Notes: a model not told the origin generated them from the sequence alone. A stretch of DNA of 64,000 nt from Rhizobium favelukesii (GCF_000577275.2 NZ_HG916852.1:2917001-2981000), one strand, 5' to 3'; positions 27,023-37,445 are shown, numbered from the stretch's first letter. Numbers and translations: made by a program.

Positions 27023-27134
27023 GAAATGGTGCTCACCGATGCGGCGGCAGGGAAAGCCAGGTCGGCGATATTTGATCGTGGGCGACGCCCAGGCGGCAAT
27101 GTCCGCGGCTTGACGCCCCGACAGGCGCTGATAA

Positions 27135-27152
27135 TTTGACCGGGCAGTCAAA
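27135..27152. promoter_or_regulatory. TTTGAC-N6-GTCAAA operator-like palindrome
   Basis: A perfect 6-bp dyad lies 53 bases before the aminotransferase ATG. It shares TTGACC and GTCAA with the RutR/TetR-type consensus TTGACCAnnTGGTCAA (11 of 14 defined positions by my count). Confidence 0.5.
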
Positions 27153-27204
27153 AACTGCCTCAGCAATACCGGGAACGGCCTCCGAAACGGCCATGGAGAA
27201 CAGC

Positions 27205-28533
27205 ATGTCCAACCGCCTCAATACCACGCCAAACGACCTTCGGGCCTTTTGGATGCCCTTCACTGCGAACCGTCAGTTCAAGAAGGAGCCGCGTCTGTTC
27301 GTCGGCGCCAAGGACATGTACTACACGACCCATGATGGCCGTCAGGTGCTCGACGGCACTGCCGGCCTCTGGTGCGTGAATGCCGGCCATTGCCGGCCGA
27401 AGATCACCGAGGCGATCCGCGAACAGGCCGGCGAGCTCGACTATGCACCGGCCTTCCAGCTCGGCCATCCCAAGGCCTTCGAGCTGGCCAACCGCCTTGT
27501 CGACATCGCACCCGAAGGCATGGACCACGTCCTCTATACAAATTCGGGATCGGAATCGGTCGAGACCGCCCTCAAGGTCGCCCTCGCCTATCATCGCGTG
27601 AAGGGCGATGGCTCCCGGTTCCGCCTGATCGGCCGCGAGCGCGGCTATCACGGCGTCAACTTCGGCGGCATCTCAGTCGGTGGCATCGTCTCCAACCGCA
27701 AGATGTTCGGCACGCTGCTGACGGGCGTCGATCACATGCCGCACACCCACCAGCCGGGCAAAAACGCCTTCACGCGCGGCCAGCCGGAGCATGGCGGCGA
27801 TCTCGCGACCGAGCTCGAGCGTATCGTCACGCTGCATGACGCCTCCACCATCGCCGCCGTCATCGTCGAGCCGATCGCCGGCTCGACCGGGGTCCTGATC
27901 CCGCCGAAGGGCTACCTGCAGAAACTCCGCGAGATCTGCACCAAGCACGGTATCCTCTTGATCTTCGACGAAGTCATTACCGGCTTCGGCCGCCTGGGCG
28001 CGCCGTTCGCTGCCCAGTATTACGACGTCAAGCCTGATATGATCACCACCGCAAAAGGCCTGACCAACGGGGTCATTCCGATGGGCGCCGTCTTCGTGAC
28101 CGCAGAGATCCATGACGCGTTCATGAACGGCCCGGAGCACATGATCGAGTTCATGCACGGCTACACCTACTCCGGCAATCCGATCGCTTCGGCGGCAGCG
28201 CTTGCGACGCTCGATACCTACAAGGAGGAAGGTCTGCTGACCCGCGCTGCGGAACTCTCCGACTACTGGGCCGACGCGCTGCACTCCTTGAAGGATTGCC
28301 CGAATGTCATCGACATCAGGAACACCGGTCTGATCGGCGCCATCGAACTGGACCCGATTGCCGGCGAGCCGACCAAGCGCGCCTTCACGGCCTTCCTGAA
28401 AGCCTACGAGAAGGGCCTGCTGATCCGCACCACCGGCGACATCATCGCGCTCTCGCCGCCGCTGATCATCGAGAAACACCACATCGACGAACTCTTCGCA
28501 AAACTGCGCGAAATTCTGCAAAACAACATCTGA
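27205..28533 (+). CDS. Class III omega-amino acid:pyruvate aminotransferase
   Basis: The 442-residue PLP enzyme is close to beta-alanine:pyruvate transaminases, which remove the distal amino group of beta-alanine and similar amines. The PLP lysine is Lys284 in TTAKGLTNG, the ring-stacking region is YTNSGSESVETALK (111-124), and FDEVITGFGRLG (254-265) carries the PLP-nitrogen Asp. I chose ATG 27205 with GGAG seven bases upstream over ATGs at 27136 and 27193. A TetR/RutR-like dyad lies upstream, so a link to pyrimidine or beta-alanine breakdown is possible. Confidence 0.93.
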   Translation: MSNRLNTTPNDLRAFWMPFTANRQFKKEPRLFVGAKDMYYTTHDGRQVLDGTAGLWCVNAGHCRPKITEAIREQAGELDYAPAFQLGHPKAFELANRLVDIAPEGMDHVLYTNSGSESVETALKVALAYHRVKGDGSRFRLIGRERGYHGVNFGGISVGGIVSNRKMFGTLLTGVDHMPHTHQPGKNAFTRGQPEHGGDLATELERIVTLHDASTIAAVIVEPIAGSTGVLIPPKGYLQKLREICTKHGILLIFDEVITGFGRLGAPFAAQYYDVKPDMITTAKGLTNGVIPMGAVFVTAEIHDAFMNGPEHMIEFMHGYTYSGNPIASAAALATLDTYKEEGLLTRAAELSDYWADALHSLKDCPNVIDIRNTGLIGAIELDPIAGEPTKRAFTAFLKAYEKGLLIRTTGDIIALSPPLIIEKHHIDELFAKLREILQNNI

Positions 28534-28563
28534 TATCGGCGGCGGTAGAGTGCCGCATTCAAT

Positions 28564-28585
28564 CCTCTCCCCTGAGGGGGAGAGG
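28564..28585. terminator. Stem-loop after the aminotransferase gene
   Basis: CCTCTCCCC-TGAG-GGGGAGAGG forms a 9-bp perfect stem 30 bases after the stop. No T-run follows; similar CTCTCCCC palindromes are common in rhizobial intergenic regions. Confidence 0.5.
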
Positions 28586-28750
28586 CATCAAACGCGATTT
28601 GCACAAAACACGCGATGACCGGCCACCGCCTTGGTCGTCATGCACCGAATGACATCTCTATCAAGCCAAGACCTGAATCGCGTTACGGGTCTCCGCCACC
28701 GCATTTTTCCGCCAGAAAGGCCACGTTCCTTTCGATCGGAGATCATTGCC

Positions 28751-29821
28751 ATGTTCACAAGACTGCTTGCGCTTTTCTGTCTGTTGCTCGTCGTCACATC
28801 CTCTGCCTATCCAGCCTCTGCTGCGTCGGGCTTTCGCGAAATGACCATCCCGGGCACTGCGAGCGATCATCCTTTGCATCTCAGCCTCTGGTATCCCACG
28901 GGTGCCGACACTGAACCGACCCGGCTTGGCGAGACGCCTGCCTTCGTCGGCCTTCCCGTCATCCGGGATGCCGACCCCGCGCCCGGCCCACACCCTCTGG
29001 TTATTCTCTCGCATGGCTACGGCGGAAGCTGGCGCAACCTCGCCTGGCTCGCCAGCGAACTCGTCGACCGAGGGTATGTCGTGGCCGCCCCAGATCACCC
29101 CGGCACGACCACCTTGGACATGGGGCCGGCGGACACCGTGACGCTCTGGAAGCGCCCCACCGACATCAGCCGGGCAATCGATGCCGTCCTTGGCGACACA
29201 ACGCTCACCGGCGGCATTGCAGCCAACCGCATCGCCGCCATCGGCCATTCACTTGGCGGATGGACCGTCGTCGAACTCGCCGGCGGCCGCTTCGACGCCG
29301 AGGGTGTGATGACGGACTGCTTGGCGCAGTTCGGCGCCCTCTATTGCAAGATCTTTTCCGCACTCGGCGTTGGCCGCGATCCGGCAGCCACCGCAGCACT
29401 CGGCGCGGATCTCAGCGACAGCAGGCTCGGCGCGATCGTCACCCTCGACCTCGGCCCTGGGCGCGGTTTCACCCCACAGAGCCTCGCTGCAGTGCAGATA
29501 CCCCTGCTTGTCCTTAGCGCCGGCGAGAACATTGATCCGCAGACGGCGCAAAGAGCTGGCATCGCAGCGACCAACAAGGACTCGTTCTATCTGGCCGGGC
29601 ATCTGCCTTCGGCAACGACGCAATTTACTCTGGTTGCCGGCGCACTGCATTTCAGCTTCATGCAACTCTGCAAGCCGGGCGCAGCCGCACTGATCGAGGA
29701 AGAGGCGCCTGGTGAAAGCATCGTCTGCCGGGATGCGGCCGGCGCCAATCGACAATCGATCCACAGGCAGGTCAGCGACATGACTCTTGCCTTTCTAGCC
29801 AGAGCGCTTGCCACGAAATAG
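28751..29821 (+). CDS. Secreted alpha/beta-hydrolase (dienelactone-hydrolase-like)
   Basis: The 356-residue protein has a signal peptide (MFTRLLALFCLLLVVTSSAY, cleavage near SASA) and an alpha/beta-hydrolase fold. The oxyanion loop is ILSHGYGGSWRN (85-96) and the nucleophile Ser167 lies in IGHSLGGWT. A His near the C-terminus (AGALHFSFMQ) may complete the triad. ATG 28751 with GGAGA upstream was chosen over a frame from 28631 because it starts the signal peptide. Substrate unknown; it probably acts in the periplasm. Confidence 0.82.
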   Translation: MFTRLLALFCLLLVVTSSAYPASAASGFREMTIPGTASDHPLHLSLWYPTGADTEPTRLGETPAFVGLPVIRDADPAPGPHPLVILSHGYGGSWRNLAWLASELVDRGYVVAAPDHPGTTTLDMGPADTVTLWKRPTDISRAIDAVLGDTTLTGGIAANRIAAIGHSLGGWTVVELAGGRFDAEGVMTDCLAQFGALYCKIFSALGVGRDPAATAALGADLSDSRLGAIVTLDLGPGRGFTPQSLAAVQIPLLVLSAGENIDPQTAQRAGIAATNKDSFYLAGHLPSATTQFTLVAGALHFSFMQLCKPGAAALIEEEAPGESIVCRDAAGANRQSIHRQVSDMTLAFLARALATK

Positions 29822-30117
29822 ATGGCGCAGCGGAACAGACGGAACCGCGGATTTTCGTGTGAAAGTCGTGATTGCGGCGCAGCTCATTACAGAATTCGTC
29901 AAAAGTGGCGATCGATTTGCTATCTTCTTGCTTAATTGCCGTGAAATTCCTAAGAAACTTGCTGCGCACTCGCCGAAGCCAAACATGGAAGGCGGGTGTC
30001 TCGGCCGCGCAGCTGCTCATCGTCTCTTGGCGCATCCCGCAAGGGTTGTTGTACGATCTGGGTTCGCCGCTGCGGTACTCAAATCGCGGGTTTGAAACCC
30101 ACCCAAGGAGAAAGAAA
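29822..30117. other. Untranslated region upstream of the LivK-type gene
   Basis: About 300 bases without a convincing gene. Close to the start there is GGGTTT-G-AAACCC near 30088-30100, a possible small hairpin, followed by AAGGAG as ribosome binding site. A frame from 29872 reads through into the binding protein but would bury its signal peptide. Confidence 0.6.
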
Positions 30118-31224
30118 ATGAGTCTGAAGACGTTGTCGGGCGCGACCCTCGTCGCCTCCCTTGCCTTTGCGCCGCTCGCCCATGCAGACATCACCATCGG
30201 CCTTATCGCGCCGCTGACCGGTCCGGTCGCTGCCTATGGCGATCAAGTGAAGAATGGCGCGCAGGCCGCTGTTGACGAGATCAACAAGAAGGGCGGCATC
30301 CTCGGCGAAAAAGTCATCCTCAAATATGCCGACGATGCCGGCGAGCCCAAGCAGGGCGTTTCCGCTGCAAACCAGATCGTCGGCGACGGCATCCGCTTCG
30401 TCGTCGGCCCGGTCACCTCAGGCGTCGCGATCCCGGCATCCGACGTTCTCGCCGAGAACGGCGTGCTGATGGTCACCCCGACTGCAACCGCCCCGGACCT
30501 GACCAAGCGCGGCCTCGCCAACGTCCTGCGCACCTGCGGTCGTGACGACCAGCAGGCCGAAGTCTCTGCCAACTACGTCCTGAAGAACTTCAAGGACAAG
30601 CGCGTCGCGATCATCAACGACAAGGGCGCTTACGGCAAGGGTCTGGCAGACGCCTTCAAGGCCACGCTGAACGCCGGCGGCATCAAGGAAGTTTTCGACG
30701 ACTCGCTGACGCCAGGCGACAAGGACTTCAGCGCGCTGACCACTCGCCTGAAGGCCGAGAAGGTCGATGTCGTCTATTTCGGCGGCTATCACCCGGAAGG
30801 CGGCCTGCTGGCCCGCCAGCTGCATGACCTCTCGGTCAACGCCGTCATCATCGGCGGCGACGGCCTCTCAAACAGCGAGTTCTGGAACATCGGCACCGAT
30901 GCGGCCGGCGGCACGATCTTCACCAACGCGGTGGACGCAACCAAGAGCCCGGACTCCAAGGCAGCGTCCGACGCGCTTGCCGCCAAGAGCATTCCGGCTG
31001 AAGCCTTCACGCTCAACGCCTACGCCGCAGTCGAAGTCCTGAAGGCAGGCATCGAGAAGGCCGGCAGCGCCGAAGATTCCGAAGCAGTCGCCAAGGCGCT
31101 GAAGGGCGGCGAGCCGATCTCGACGGCAATCGGCAAGCTGACCTACGGCGAAACCGGCGACCTGACCTCGCAGAGCTTCGCGCTCTACAAGTGGGAAGGC
31201 GGCAAGATCGTGCCGGCTGAGTAA
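30118..31224 (+). CDS. livK: Branched-chain amino acid-type ABC transporter binding protein
   Basis: The 368-residue periplasmic protein has a signal peptide ending LAHADI and the type I binding fold of LivJ/Liv[38 protein letters not shown] and [14 protein letters not shown] [21 protein letters not shown] precedes the ATG by about eight bases. A strong terminator follows. The permease and ATPase genes are not adjacent, so the gene is a stand-alone binding protein serving a Liv/Bra-type transporter encoded elsewhere. The symbol is by similarity; the ligand range is not known. Confidence 0.9.
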   Translation: MSLKTLSGATLVASLAFAPLAHADITIGLIAPLTGPVAAYGDQVKNGAQAAVDEINKKGGILGEKVILKYADDAGEPKQGVSAANQIVGDGIRFVVGPVTSGVAIPASDVLAENGVLMVTPTATAPDLTKRGLANVLRTCGRDDQQAEVSANYVLKNFKDKRVAIINDKGAYGKGLADAFKATLNAGGIKEVFDDSLTPGDKDFSALTTRLKAEKVDVVYFGGYHPEGGLLARQLHDLSVNAVIIGGDGLSNSEFWNIGTDAAGGTIFTNAVDATKSPDSKAASDALAAKSIPAEAFTLNAYAAVEVLKAGIEKAGSAEDSEAVAKALKGGEPISTAIGKLTYGETGDLTSQSFALYKWEGGKIVPAE

Positions 31225-31250
31225 GTCTTTCGATCTCTTCGATTTTTTGC

Positions 31251-31277
31251 CGGGCGCCCGTTTGGGGCGCCCGATTT
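31251..31277 (+). terminator. Terminator of the LivK-type gene
   Basis: CGGGCGCCC-GTTTG-GGGCGCCCG forms a 9-bp stem followed by ATTTC, 27 bases after the stop codon. Confidence 0.7.
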
Positions 31278-31370
31278 CATTTGTGGAACGGGCATCTCAC
31301 TGCAGCAAGCCAATCTCGCTTTGTCGCGCACATCGGCTATAACTGGACAAAAGCCAGCACGAGGATGCCC

Positions 31371-33068
31371 ATGACCGCCAAGCTCGAACGCCTCATCGAC
31401 CAGGGAACGGGACGCCTGCCTGCCGATATCGTGCTGAAAGGCGGACGCTTCTTCGATCTCGTGACCGGCGAACTTGTGGCATCGGATATCGCCATCGCCC
31501 AGGATCGCATCGTCGGCACATGCTCCAACTACGATGGCGAAACCGAAATCGATATTTCAGGCAAGATCGTCGTGCCTGGTTTCATCGACACGCATCTCCA
31601 TATCGAGTCCTCGCTGGTGACGCCGCATGAGTTCGACCGCTGCGTCCTGCCCTATGGCATTACCACCGCCATCTGCGATCCGCATGAGATCGCCAATGTC
31701 CTTGGCACCGAAGGCATCCAGTACTTCCTGGATTCCTCCCTCGAGACGATCATGGACATCCGCGTCCAGCTTTCCTCCTGCGTCCCCGCCACGCATCTGG
31801 AAACATCGGGCGCCGATCTGCCGATCGAGCGGCTCCTTCCATTTCGCAGTCACCCGAAGGTCATCGGCCTTGCCGAGTTCATGAACTTCCCCGGCGTGAT
31901 CCACAAGGATCCCATCTGCATGGCCAAGCTCGACGCCTTCCAGGGCGAGCATATCGACGGCCACGCGCCCCTGCTAACGGGCAACGACCTGAACGGTTAT
32001 CTCGCTGCCGGCATCCGCACGGAACACGAATGCACGAGCGCTGCCGAAGCGCTGGAAAAGATCCGCAAGGGCATGCACATCCTCGTGCGTGAGGGCTCCG
32101 TGTCGAAAGACCTCGTGGCGCTGATGCCGATCATCACCGAGCGCCTGTCGCCGTATCTCGCGCTCTGCACCGACGACCGCAATCCGCTCGACATCGCCGA
32201 GCACGGCCATCTCGACTACATGATCCGCACCGCCATCAAGAACGGCGTCGAGCCGCTGGCCATCTACCGCGCCGCATCGATCTCTGCGGCGCGTGCCTTC
32301 GGGCTGAGAGATCGCGGCCTCGTCGCACCCGGCTGGCGCGCCGACCTCGTGGTCATCGACAGCCTGGCAAACTGCCGCGCCGACATCGTCTTTGCAGCCG
32401 GACGCCAGGTGACAGCGGAGCTTTTTGCAGCGCGCAAGCCGGTGGAGCCGGTCGGCCTCGACAGCGTCAAAGCCCGGCCCGTCAACGCCGCCCACTTCGG
32501 CGTCCCGGTAGCCGATGGTGAAACGCCTGTCATCGGCGTCACCCCCGGCAAGATCATCACCGAGCATCGCCGCTACCGGCTTCCGGTGAAGGGCAACCAG
32601 AGCGATGTCGATCTTAGCAACGACATCATCAAGGTCGCCGTCATCGAGCGGCACGGCAAGAACGGCAACCATGCCAACGGCTTCGTCCAGGGCTTCGGTC
32701 TCAACAAGGGCGCGATCGCTTCAACCGTCGGCCATGACAGCCACAACATCTGCGTCGTCGGCGTCGGCGAGGATGACATGGCGCTCGCTGCCAACCGTCT
32801 CAGCGAAATCAAGGGCGGCTTCGTGGTCGTCGAGGACGGCAAGATCACCGGCGAGATCGCCCTGCCCGTTGCCGGGCTGATGAGCCTCGAGCCCTACGAG
32901 ACGGTGCGCGACACGCTCCACCATCTACGCCAAGCCGCCTATGCGCTCGGCACGACGCTGGAAGAACCCTTCCTGCAGGTCGCCTTCCTGCCGCTGCCGG
33001 TCATCCCGCACCTGAAGATCTCAGACCGCGGAATGGTGGATGTCGACACGTTCGCGTTGATCGGGTGA
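31371..33068 (+). CDS. ade: Adenine deaminase
   Basis: The 565-residue amidohydrolase converts adenine to hypoxanthine and ammonia in purine salvage. The metal site begins with [11 protein letters not shown] (His75, His77), with further ligands in [16 protein letters not shown] and [10 protein letters not shown]. The C-terminal domain ends [20 protein letters not shown], typical of bacterial Ade. ATG 31371 lies six bases after GAGG; ATG 31365 is also possible. It is convergent with the alpha-glucosidase gene, the stop codons being four bases apart. Confidence 0.95.
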   Translation: MTAKLERLIDQGTGRLPADIVLKGGRFFDLVTGELVASDIAIAQDRIVGTCSNYDGETEIDISGKIVVPGFIDTHLHIESSLVTPHEFDRCVLPYGITTAICDPHEIANVLGTEGIQYFLDSSLETIMDIRVQLSSCVPATHLETSGADLPIERLLPFRSHPKVIGLAEFMNFPGVIHKDPICMAKLDAFQGEHIDGHAPLLTGNDLNGYLAAGIRTEHECTSAAEALEKIRKGMHILVREGSVSKDLVALMPIITERLSPYLALCTDDRNPLDIAEHGHLDYMIRTAIKNGVEPLAIYRAASISAARAFGLRDRGLVAPGWRADLVVIDSLANCRADIVFAAGRQVTAELFAARKPVEPVGLDSVKARPVNAAHFGVPVADGETPVIGVTPGKIITEHRRYRLPVKGNQSDVDLSNDIIKVAVIERHGKNGNHANGFVQGFGLNKGAIASTVGHDSHNICVVGVGEDDMALAANRLSEIKGGFVVVEDGKITGEIALPVAGLMSLEPYETVRDTLHHLRQAAYALGTTLEEPFLQVAFLPLPVIPHLKISDRGMVDVDTFALIG

Positions 33069-33072
33069 GTGC

Positions 33073-34722
33073 CTAGCCCGCTACCCGCGCGCAGAACGCA
33101 TCCAGCGCTGCCAGCTTGATCGGCCCGGTTCCGATCACCGCCTCGAAACCCGGCATCGCCAGGCGTTCTCCGATCACCATTCTCGCCGGTGGCTCGAACT
33201 GTGCCGGCTTGCGCGTCAGGTTGAAGACGAAGAGCAGCTTCTCGCTTCCCTTCTGTCGCGTGAAGGCCAGAAGGTCCTGATTGGTCCCGATGAATTCCAT
33301 CGTCCCGTCGAGCAACGCTGGATGGCTTTTGCGGAATTCGAGCGTCTGCCTGTAGTGATGCAGCACCGATTGCGGGTCGTTTTCCTGCGTATCGACCGAA
33401 AGAGCTGCCTGCTCGTAAGGCACAGGCAGCCACGACCTCTGCGCACCCGTGAAGCCGGCATGCGCCTTGGCAGCCTCCCAGGGCATCGGCGTGCGGCACC
33501 CGTCGCGTCCCTTGAAGGCCGGCCAGAAGCGGATGCCGTAGGGGTCACGCAGATCCTCGAAAGCAAGCTCGGCCTCCGGAAGTCCCAGTTCCTCGCCTTG
33601 ATAGAGGCAGATCGAGCCGCGCAATGTTGCCAGCACCGACATGGCGAGCTTGGCGACGACAGGCCGCTCCGCTTCGGTCTTGGCAAAGCGGCTGACATGG
33701 CGGTTGACGTCGTGGTTCGAGAAGGCCCAGCAGACCCATCCATCCGCAACCGATGTCTGGAAGGCGTCGACGCAGCTGCGGATATGCGTGGCGGTGAAAT
33801 CCGGCCCGAGCAGGTCGAAGGTGTAGCACATATGCAGTTTGTCGCCGCCGCCCGTATAGGCGGCCACTGTCTTCAATGAGCGGGCGCCGTCGCCAACCTC
33901 GCCGACCGCCGTGCGCGCCTCGTATCGGTTAAGCAAGGCCCGGAACCGCTGGAGGAAGCCGATATTCTCCGGCTGCGTCTTGTCATAGAGGTGGTTCTGC
34001 ATGCCGTAGGGGTTCGTATCGGGTGCATCAAGGCCGGCATCGCTCTCGTCGGGCGCGTGCGCAGGGTTGTCGCGAAGCAGCTTGTCGCAGAAGTAATAAT
34101 TGACCGTGTCGAGGCGAAAGCCGTCGACGCCGCGGTCGAGCCAGAACTTCACCGTGGCAAGCACGGCGTCCTGAACCTGCGCGCTGTGGAAGTTGAGATC
34201 CGGCTGCGAGGTCAGGAAGTTGTGCTGGTAATACTGCCGGCGCACGCCATCCCATTCCCATCCCGGCCCGCCAAAGATCGACAGCCAGTTGTTGGGCGCC
34301 GTGCCGTCGGGCTTCGGATTGGCCCAGACATACCAGTCCGCCTTGGGATTGGTCCGGCTCGAGCGGCTCTCGACGAACCAGGGATGAACGTCCGACGTAT
34401 GGGAGATCACCTGGTCAATGACGACCTTGATGCCGAACCCGTGAGCCGTCGTCATCATCTCGTCGAAATCGGCAAGCGTGCCGAAAATCGGATCGACATC
34501 GCAATAGTCCGCAACATCGTAGCCCATATCGGCCATGGGCGACTTGAAGAACGGCGACAACCAGATGGCATCGACACCGAGGCTGGCGATATAGGGCAAT
34601 CGCCGGGTAATGCCCTTCAGGTCGCCTAAACCATCTCCGTTCGTATCCTGAAAGGAACGCGGATAAACCTGATAAATCACAGCACCCCGCCACCAGTCCG
34701 CAGTCTTGTCCGCAACCGACAT
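33073..34722 (-). CDS. aglA: GH13 alpha-glucosidase
   Basis: The 549-residue cytoplasmic enzyme hydrolyses alpha-glucosidic disaccharides such as sucrose, trehalose or maltose. The GH13 catalytic residues are visible: nucleophile Asp205 in DGFRLDTVN, acid/base Glu275 in AVGEVGD and Asp338 in FSNHDVNR; region I is VVIDQVISHTSD. The start ATG 34722 has GGAGAGG upstream. In S. meliloti aglA lies in the aglEFGAK transport operon; here no transporter genes adjoin, so it stands alone. The symbol is by similarity. Confidence 0.9.
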   Translation of the reverse strand: MSVADKTADWWRGAVIYQVYPRSFQDTNGDGLGDLKGITRRLPYIASLGVDAIWLSPFFKSPMADMGYDVADYCDVDPIFGTLADFDEMMTTAHGFGIKVVIDQVISHTSDVHPWFVESRSSRTNPKADWYVWANPKPDGTAPNNWLSIFGGPGWEWDGVRRQYYQHNFLTSQPDLNFHSAQVQDAVLATVKFWLDRGVDGFRLDTVNYYFCDKLLRDNPAHAPDESDAGLDAPDTNPYGMQNHLYDKTQPENIGFLQRFRALLNRYEARTAVGEVGDGARSLKTVAAYTGGGDKLHMCYTFDLLGPDFTATHIRSCVDAFQTSVADGWVCWAFSNHDVNRHVSRFAKTEAERPVVAKLAMSVLATLRGSICLYQGEELGLPEAELAFEDLRDPYGIRFWPAFKGRDGCRTPMPWEAAKAHAGFTGAQRSWLPVPYEQAALSVDTQENDPQSVLHHYRQTLEFRKSHPALLDGTMEFIGTNQDLLAFTRQKGSEKLLFVFNLTRKPAQFEPPARMVIGERLAMPGFEAVIGTGPIKLAALDAFCARVAG

Positions 34723-34788
34723 CAGCCGTTCCTCTCCTGCATCATCCGATGGTGCCCACACTAAAGCGGGAGAGACAAAATACAACCT

Positions 34789-35025
34789 TCAGCCGGGATC
34801 TGCCGCGCAGCCATGCTTCTTCATCTTGCGCCTGATCTTTTCGCGCTTCTTGATGTCTTTGCTCGGCAGCTTTCCGCCCGTCACATTGCGCTCCATGACG
34901 GCAAGCGTCGCGCAGTCCATCTTGCGCCCCTTTCCGCCACCGCCGTGCCCATAAACCAACGTCGCCGACACGATTGCTGCAGCTCCAATCGACAAAGCCA
35001 GGGGAAATCTTGTAACAGCGCGCAT
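34789..35025 (-). CDS. Small exported basic protein
   Basis: A 78-residue protein with a signal peptide (MRAVTRFPLALSIGAAAIV) and a short mature part beginning HGGGGKGRK. The rest is Lys-rich (KKREKIRRKMKKHG) with two cysteines (MDCATL, HGCAAD) that could form one disulfide. The start at 35025 places the signal peptide at the N-terminus. It lies 66 bases upstream of aglA on the same strand. Family and function are not recognised. Confidence 0.55.
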   Translation of the reverse strand: MRAVTRFPLALSIGAAAIVSATLVYGHGGGGKGRKMDCATLAVMERNVTGGKLPSKDIKKREKIRRKMKKHGCAADPG

Positions 35026-35178
35026 CGGTTCGCTCCGGGAGAACCTGCCTGTCGGCAATATGCGCTTCCTGTTCGGTTCAGGCAATTTCCCCGAAGGATG
35101 CAGCCGCCGCCAGTTCATAGCTTGTCAGGAAGGTGCTCTGCGCGTATCAGCGAAACGGGAAATTCAGGGAGGCTTTCT

Positions 35179-36099
35179 GTGAGCGGGCGTTTTTTATCGA
35201 TCGGTGAATGCATGGTGGAGCTTTCGCAGGCCGGCGCCGGTCTGTTGCGCAAGGGCTTTGCCGGCGATACGCTGAACACCGCCTGGTATGCCCGCGCCTG
35301 CCTGCCGGCCGATTGGTCGGTGGAGTATTTTACCGCGCTCGGCGACGACGCCATGTCCGATGAGATGATCGCCTTCTTCAAGGAAGCCGACATCGGTACC
35401 GGGTTTATAGGCCGCATAAAGGGCAAGGCGCCCGGCCTCTACATGATCAGCCTGAAGGATGGCGAACGCTCCTTCAGCTATTGGCGAGACAACTCCGCGG
35501 CCCGCCAACTCGCGGCCGACGCGGAACTCCTGCGTGAGGCGATCGAGGCCTGCGACGTCATCTATTTCTCCGGCATCACGCTTGCAATCCTGTCACGCAA
35601 TGACGCCGACACGTTGCTGGCCGAGGTCCGCCGCGCCAAGGCGGCCGGCAAGCTTGTCGCCTTCGACCCGAACATCCGTCCACGTCTCTGGTCGAGCTAC
35701 GACGTGATGCATGCGACGATCAGCGAAGGCGCGCGCGCCGCCTCCCTCGTATTGCCGAGCTTCGATGACGAGGCGGTTCACTTCGGCGACGTCTCGATAT
35801 CGGCAACGATAAAGCGATATCGGACGCTCGGGGCGAGCGACGTCGTCGTCAAGAATGGTGCCGAGGGTGCCACGCTGAGTTTCGATGGCGTGGAGAGCTT
35901 TGTTGCCGCCGAAAAGGTCGAGCAGGTCGTCGACACGACAAGTGCCGGCGACAGTTTCAATGGCGCATTTCTCGCGCGCTATCTCGAGACCAAGGACGCG
36001 CCGGGGGCTGCGGCATTTGCGGCAAAGGTCGCCGCTCGCGTGGTCAGCGAACACGGCGCCCTCGTCGCACGCGAAAAGCTCGGCTTGAAGACGACCTGA
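35179..36099 (+). CDS. kdgK: PfkB-family sugar kinase, 2-keto-3-deoxygluconate kinase type
   Basis: The 306-residue kinase has the PfkB signatures: FAGDTLNTAWYARACLP near 30-45 and VVDTTSAGDSFNGAF with the catalytic base Asp258. GEYWR-type substrate loop is seen as FSYWRDNSAARQL. The sequence is most like KDG kinases, which phosphorylate 2-keto-3-deoxygluconate before aldol cleavage in the Entner-Doudoroff route. Start is GTG 35179 with GGGAGG six bases upstream. No kdgA or uronate genes are adjacent, so the substrate is inferred. Confidence 0.85.
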   Translation: MSGRFLSIGECMVELSQAGAGLLRKGFAGDTLNTAWYARACLPADWSVEYFTALGDDAMSDEMIAFFKEADIGTGFIGRIKGKAPGLYMISLKDGERSFSYWRDNSAARQLAADAELLREAIEACDVIYFSGITLAILSRNDADTLLAEVRRAKAAGKLVAFDPNIRPRLWSSYDVMHATISEGARAASLVLPSFDDEAVHFGDVSISATIKRYRTLGASDVVVKNGAEGATLSFDGVESFVAAEKVEQVVDTTSAGDSFNGAFLARYLETKDAPGAAAFAAKVAARVVSEHGALVAREKLGLKTT

Positions 36100-36261
36100 T
36101 CAGCAACGAGCCCCGCAAAAGATCGCAGTCTGTCGGCGCAATGCGACTGTCATATTTCCATCATCGACGACCGCCAGAATGAGAGGCGCGGGAACGAGTC
36201 TCCGGGCCTGCCCGGAATTGAGCCGACGCCACTGCGGGCGCGGCATGGATGGAATTGGGGC

Positions 36262-37440
36262 GTGCTGCAAGGGATGTCGGATGTTGGAAGCGACGAAAGC
36301 CGGGCCGTGTCTCGGTTGGGCGTGGCGGAACGGCTCGTTATTGTCAGCGATGCCTGGCATCCGCAGGTCAATGGCGTCGTTCGCTCGATCGAGAACACCA
36401 ATCGCGAACTGGCGACGATGGGGATCGAAGTGGCGATGGTGACGCCGCAGGGCTTTCACAGCATCCCCTGCCCCACCTATCCCGAAATTCGTCTTTCGAT
36501 CGCCAATTATCGCCGCGTCGCGCGCGAGATCGAAAAGCACATGCCGTCCTACGTCCACATCGCGACGGAAGGCCCTCTGGGTCTCACGGCGCGGCGCTGG
36601 TGCCTGAGGAACCGCATGCCGTTTTCCACCAGCTATCACACCCGCTTTCCGGAATATGTCTCGGCGCGACTGCCCGTGCCGAAGAGCTGGCTTTATGCTT
36701 TCGTGCGCTGGTTCCACAATTCCGGCGCCGGCTGCATGGTCGCAACCCCCAGTCTTGCGCGTGAACTCTCCGAGAAAGGCATCCGAAACCTGATGCCATG
36801 GAGCCGAGGCATCGACGCGAACCAGTTCCGCCCGATGCCACTGGAGGAGGCGCCGTTCGGCCTGCCCCGCCCAATCTTCATGACGGTTGGCCGGGTGGCG
36901 TTGGAAAAGAACCTTCCGGCCTTTCTGGATCTCAATCTGCCCGGAACGAAGGTCGTCGTGGGTGACGGACCCGCCCGCGCCGAACTCGAGAAGCGCTACC
37001 CGAATGTACGTTTCACCGGTCTGAAGGTCGGCGAGGAACTGGCAGGGGCTTATGCCCAGGCGGACGTCTTCGTGTTCCCATCGCTGACCGATACGTTCGG
37101 CAATACGATCTTGGAGGCGCTCGCCTCCGGCGTTCCCGTCGCTGCCTATCCCGTGACCGGCCCGCTCGACATCATCGGCGAGGACAACGAGGTCGGCGCA
37201 CTCGACAACGAGCTGAGGACAGCCTGCTTGGCAGCTCTGTCTGCCTCGCGCGAAAAGGCCCGCGATCTGGCCCTGCAATATTCGTGGGAAGCTGCGACCA
37301 CGCAGTTCATCAACAACATTCGCGCCGCCAATGGCGTCATCACGCCAAAATGGAAAAAGGCTTGGCAATTTGCCGCCAAGTCGCTGCCAAGAACGAAAAA
37401 GCCCGGCGAAACCGCCGGGCCTATCTCGTCTGGAACCTGA
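36262..37440 (+). CDS. Glycosyltransferase family 4
   Basis: The 392-residue protein is a GT-B enzyme. The N-terminal domain shows VIVSDAWHPQVNGVVRSIEN and STSYHTRFPEYV, the C-terminal donor domain FMTVGRVALEKNLPAFL, VVVGDGPARAEL and the EX7E-like FPSLTDTFGNTILEALASG. This group includes glycolipid and mannosyl transferases; in Agrobacterium a GT4 enzyme makes glycosyl-diacylglycerols, and this could be an orthologue. GTG 36262 or ATG 36274 could be the start. A GCCCGGC/GCCGGGC hairpin lies inside the last codons. Confidence 0.85.
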   Translation: MLQGMSDVGSDESRAVSRLGVAERLVIVSDAWHPQVNGVVRSIENTNRELATMGIEVAMVTPQGFHSIPCPTYPEIRLSIANYRRVAREIEKHMPSYVHIATEGPLGLTARRWCLRNRMPFSTSYHTRFPEYVSARLPVPKSWLYAFVRWFHNSGAGCMVATPSLARELSEKGIRNLMPWSRGIDANQFRPMPLEEAPFGLPRPIFMTVGRVALEKNLPAFLDLNLPGTKVVVGDGPARAELEKRYPNVRFTGLKVGEELAGAYAQADVFVFPSLTDTFGNTILEALASGVPVAAYPVTGPLDIIGEDNEVGALDNELRTACLAALSASREKARDLALQYSWEAATTQFINNIRAANGVITPKWKKAWQFAAKSLPRTKKPGETAGPISSGT

Positions 37441-37445
37441 TCCAC

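Noticed and set aside
37396..37415. GCCCGGC/GCCGGGC hairpin as terminator of the GT4 gene
   Set aside because: It lies inside the coding region before the stop codon and no T-run follows.
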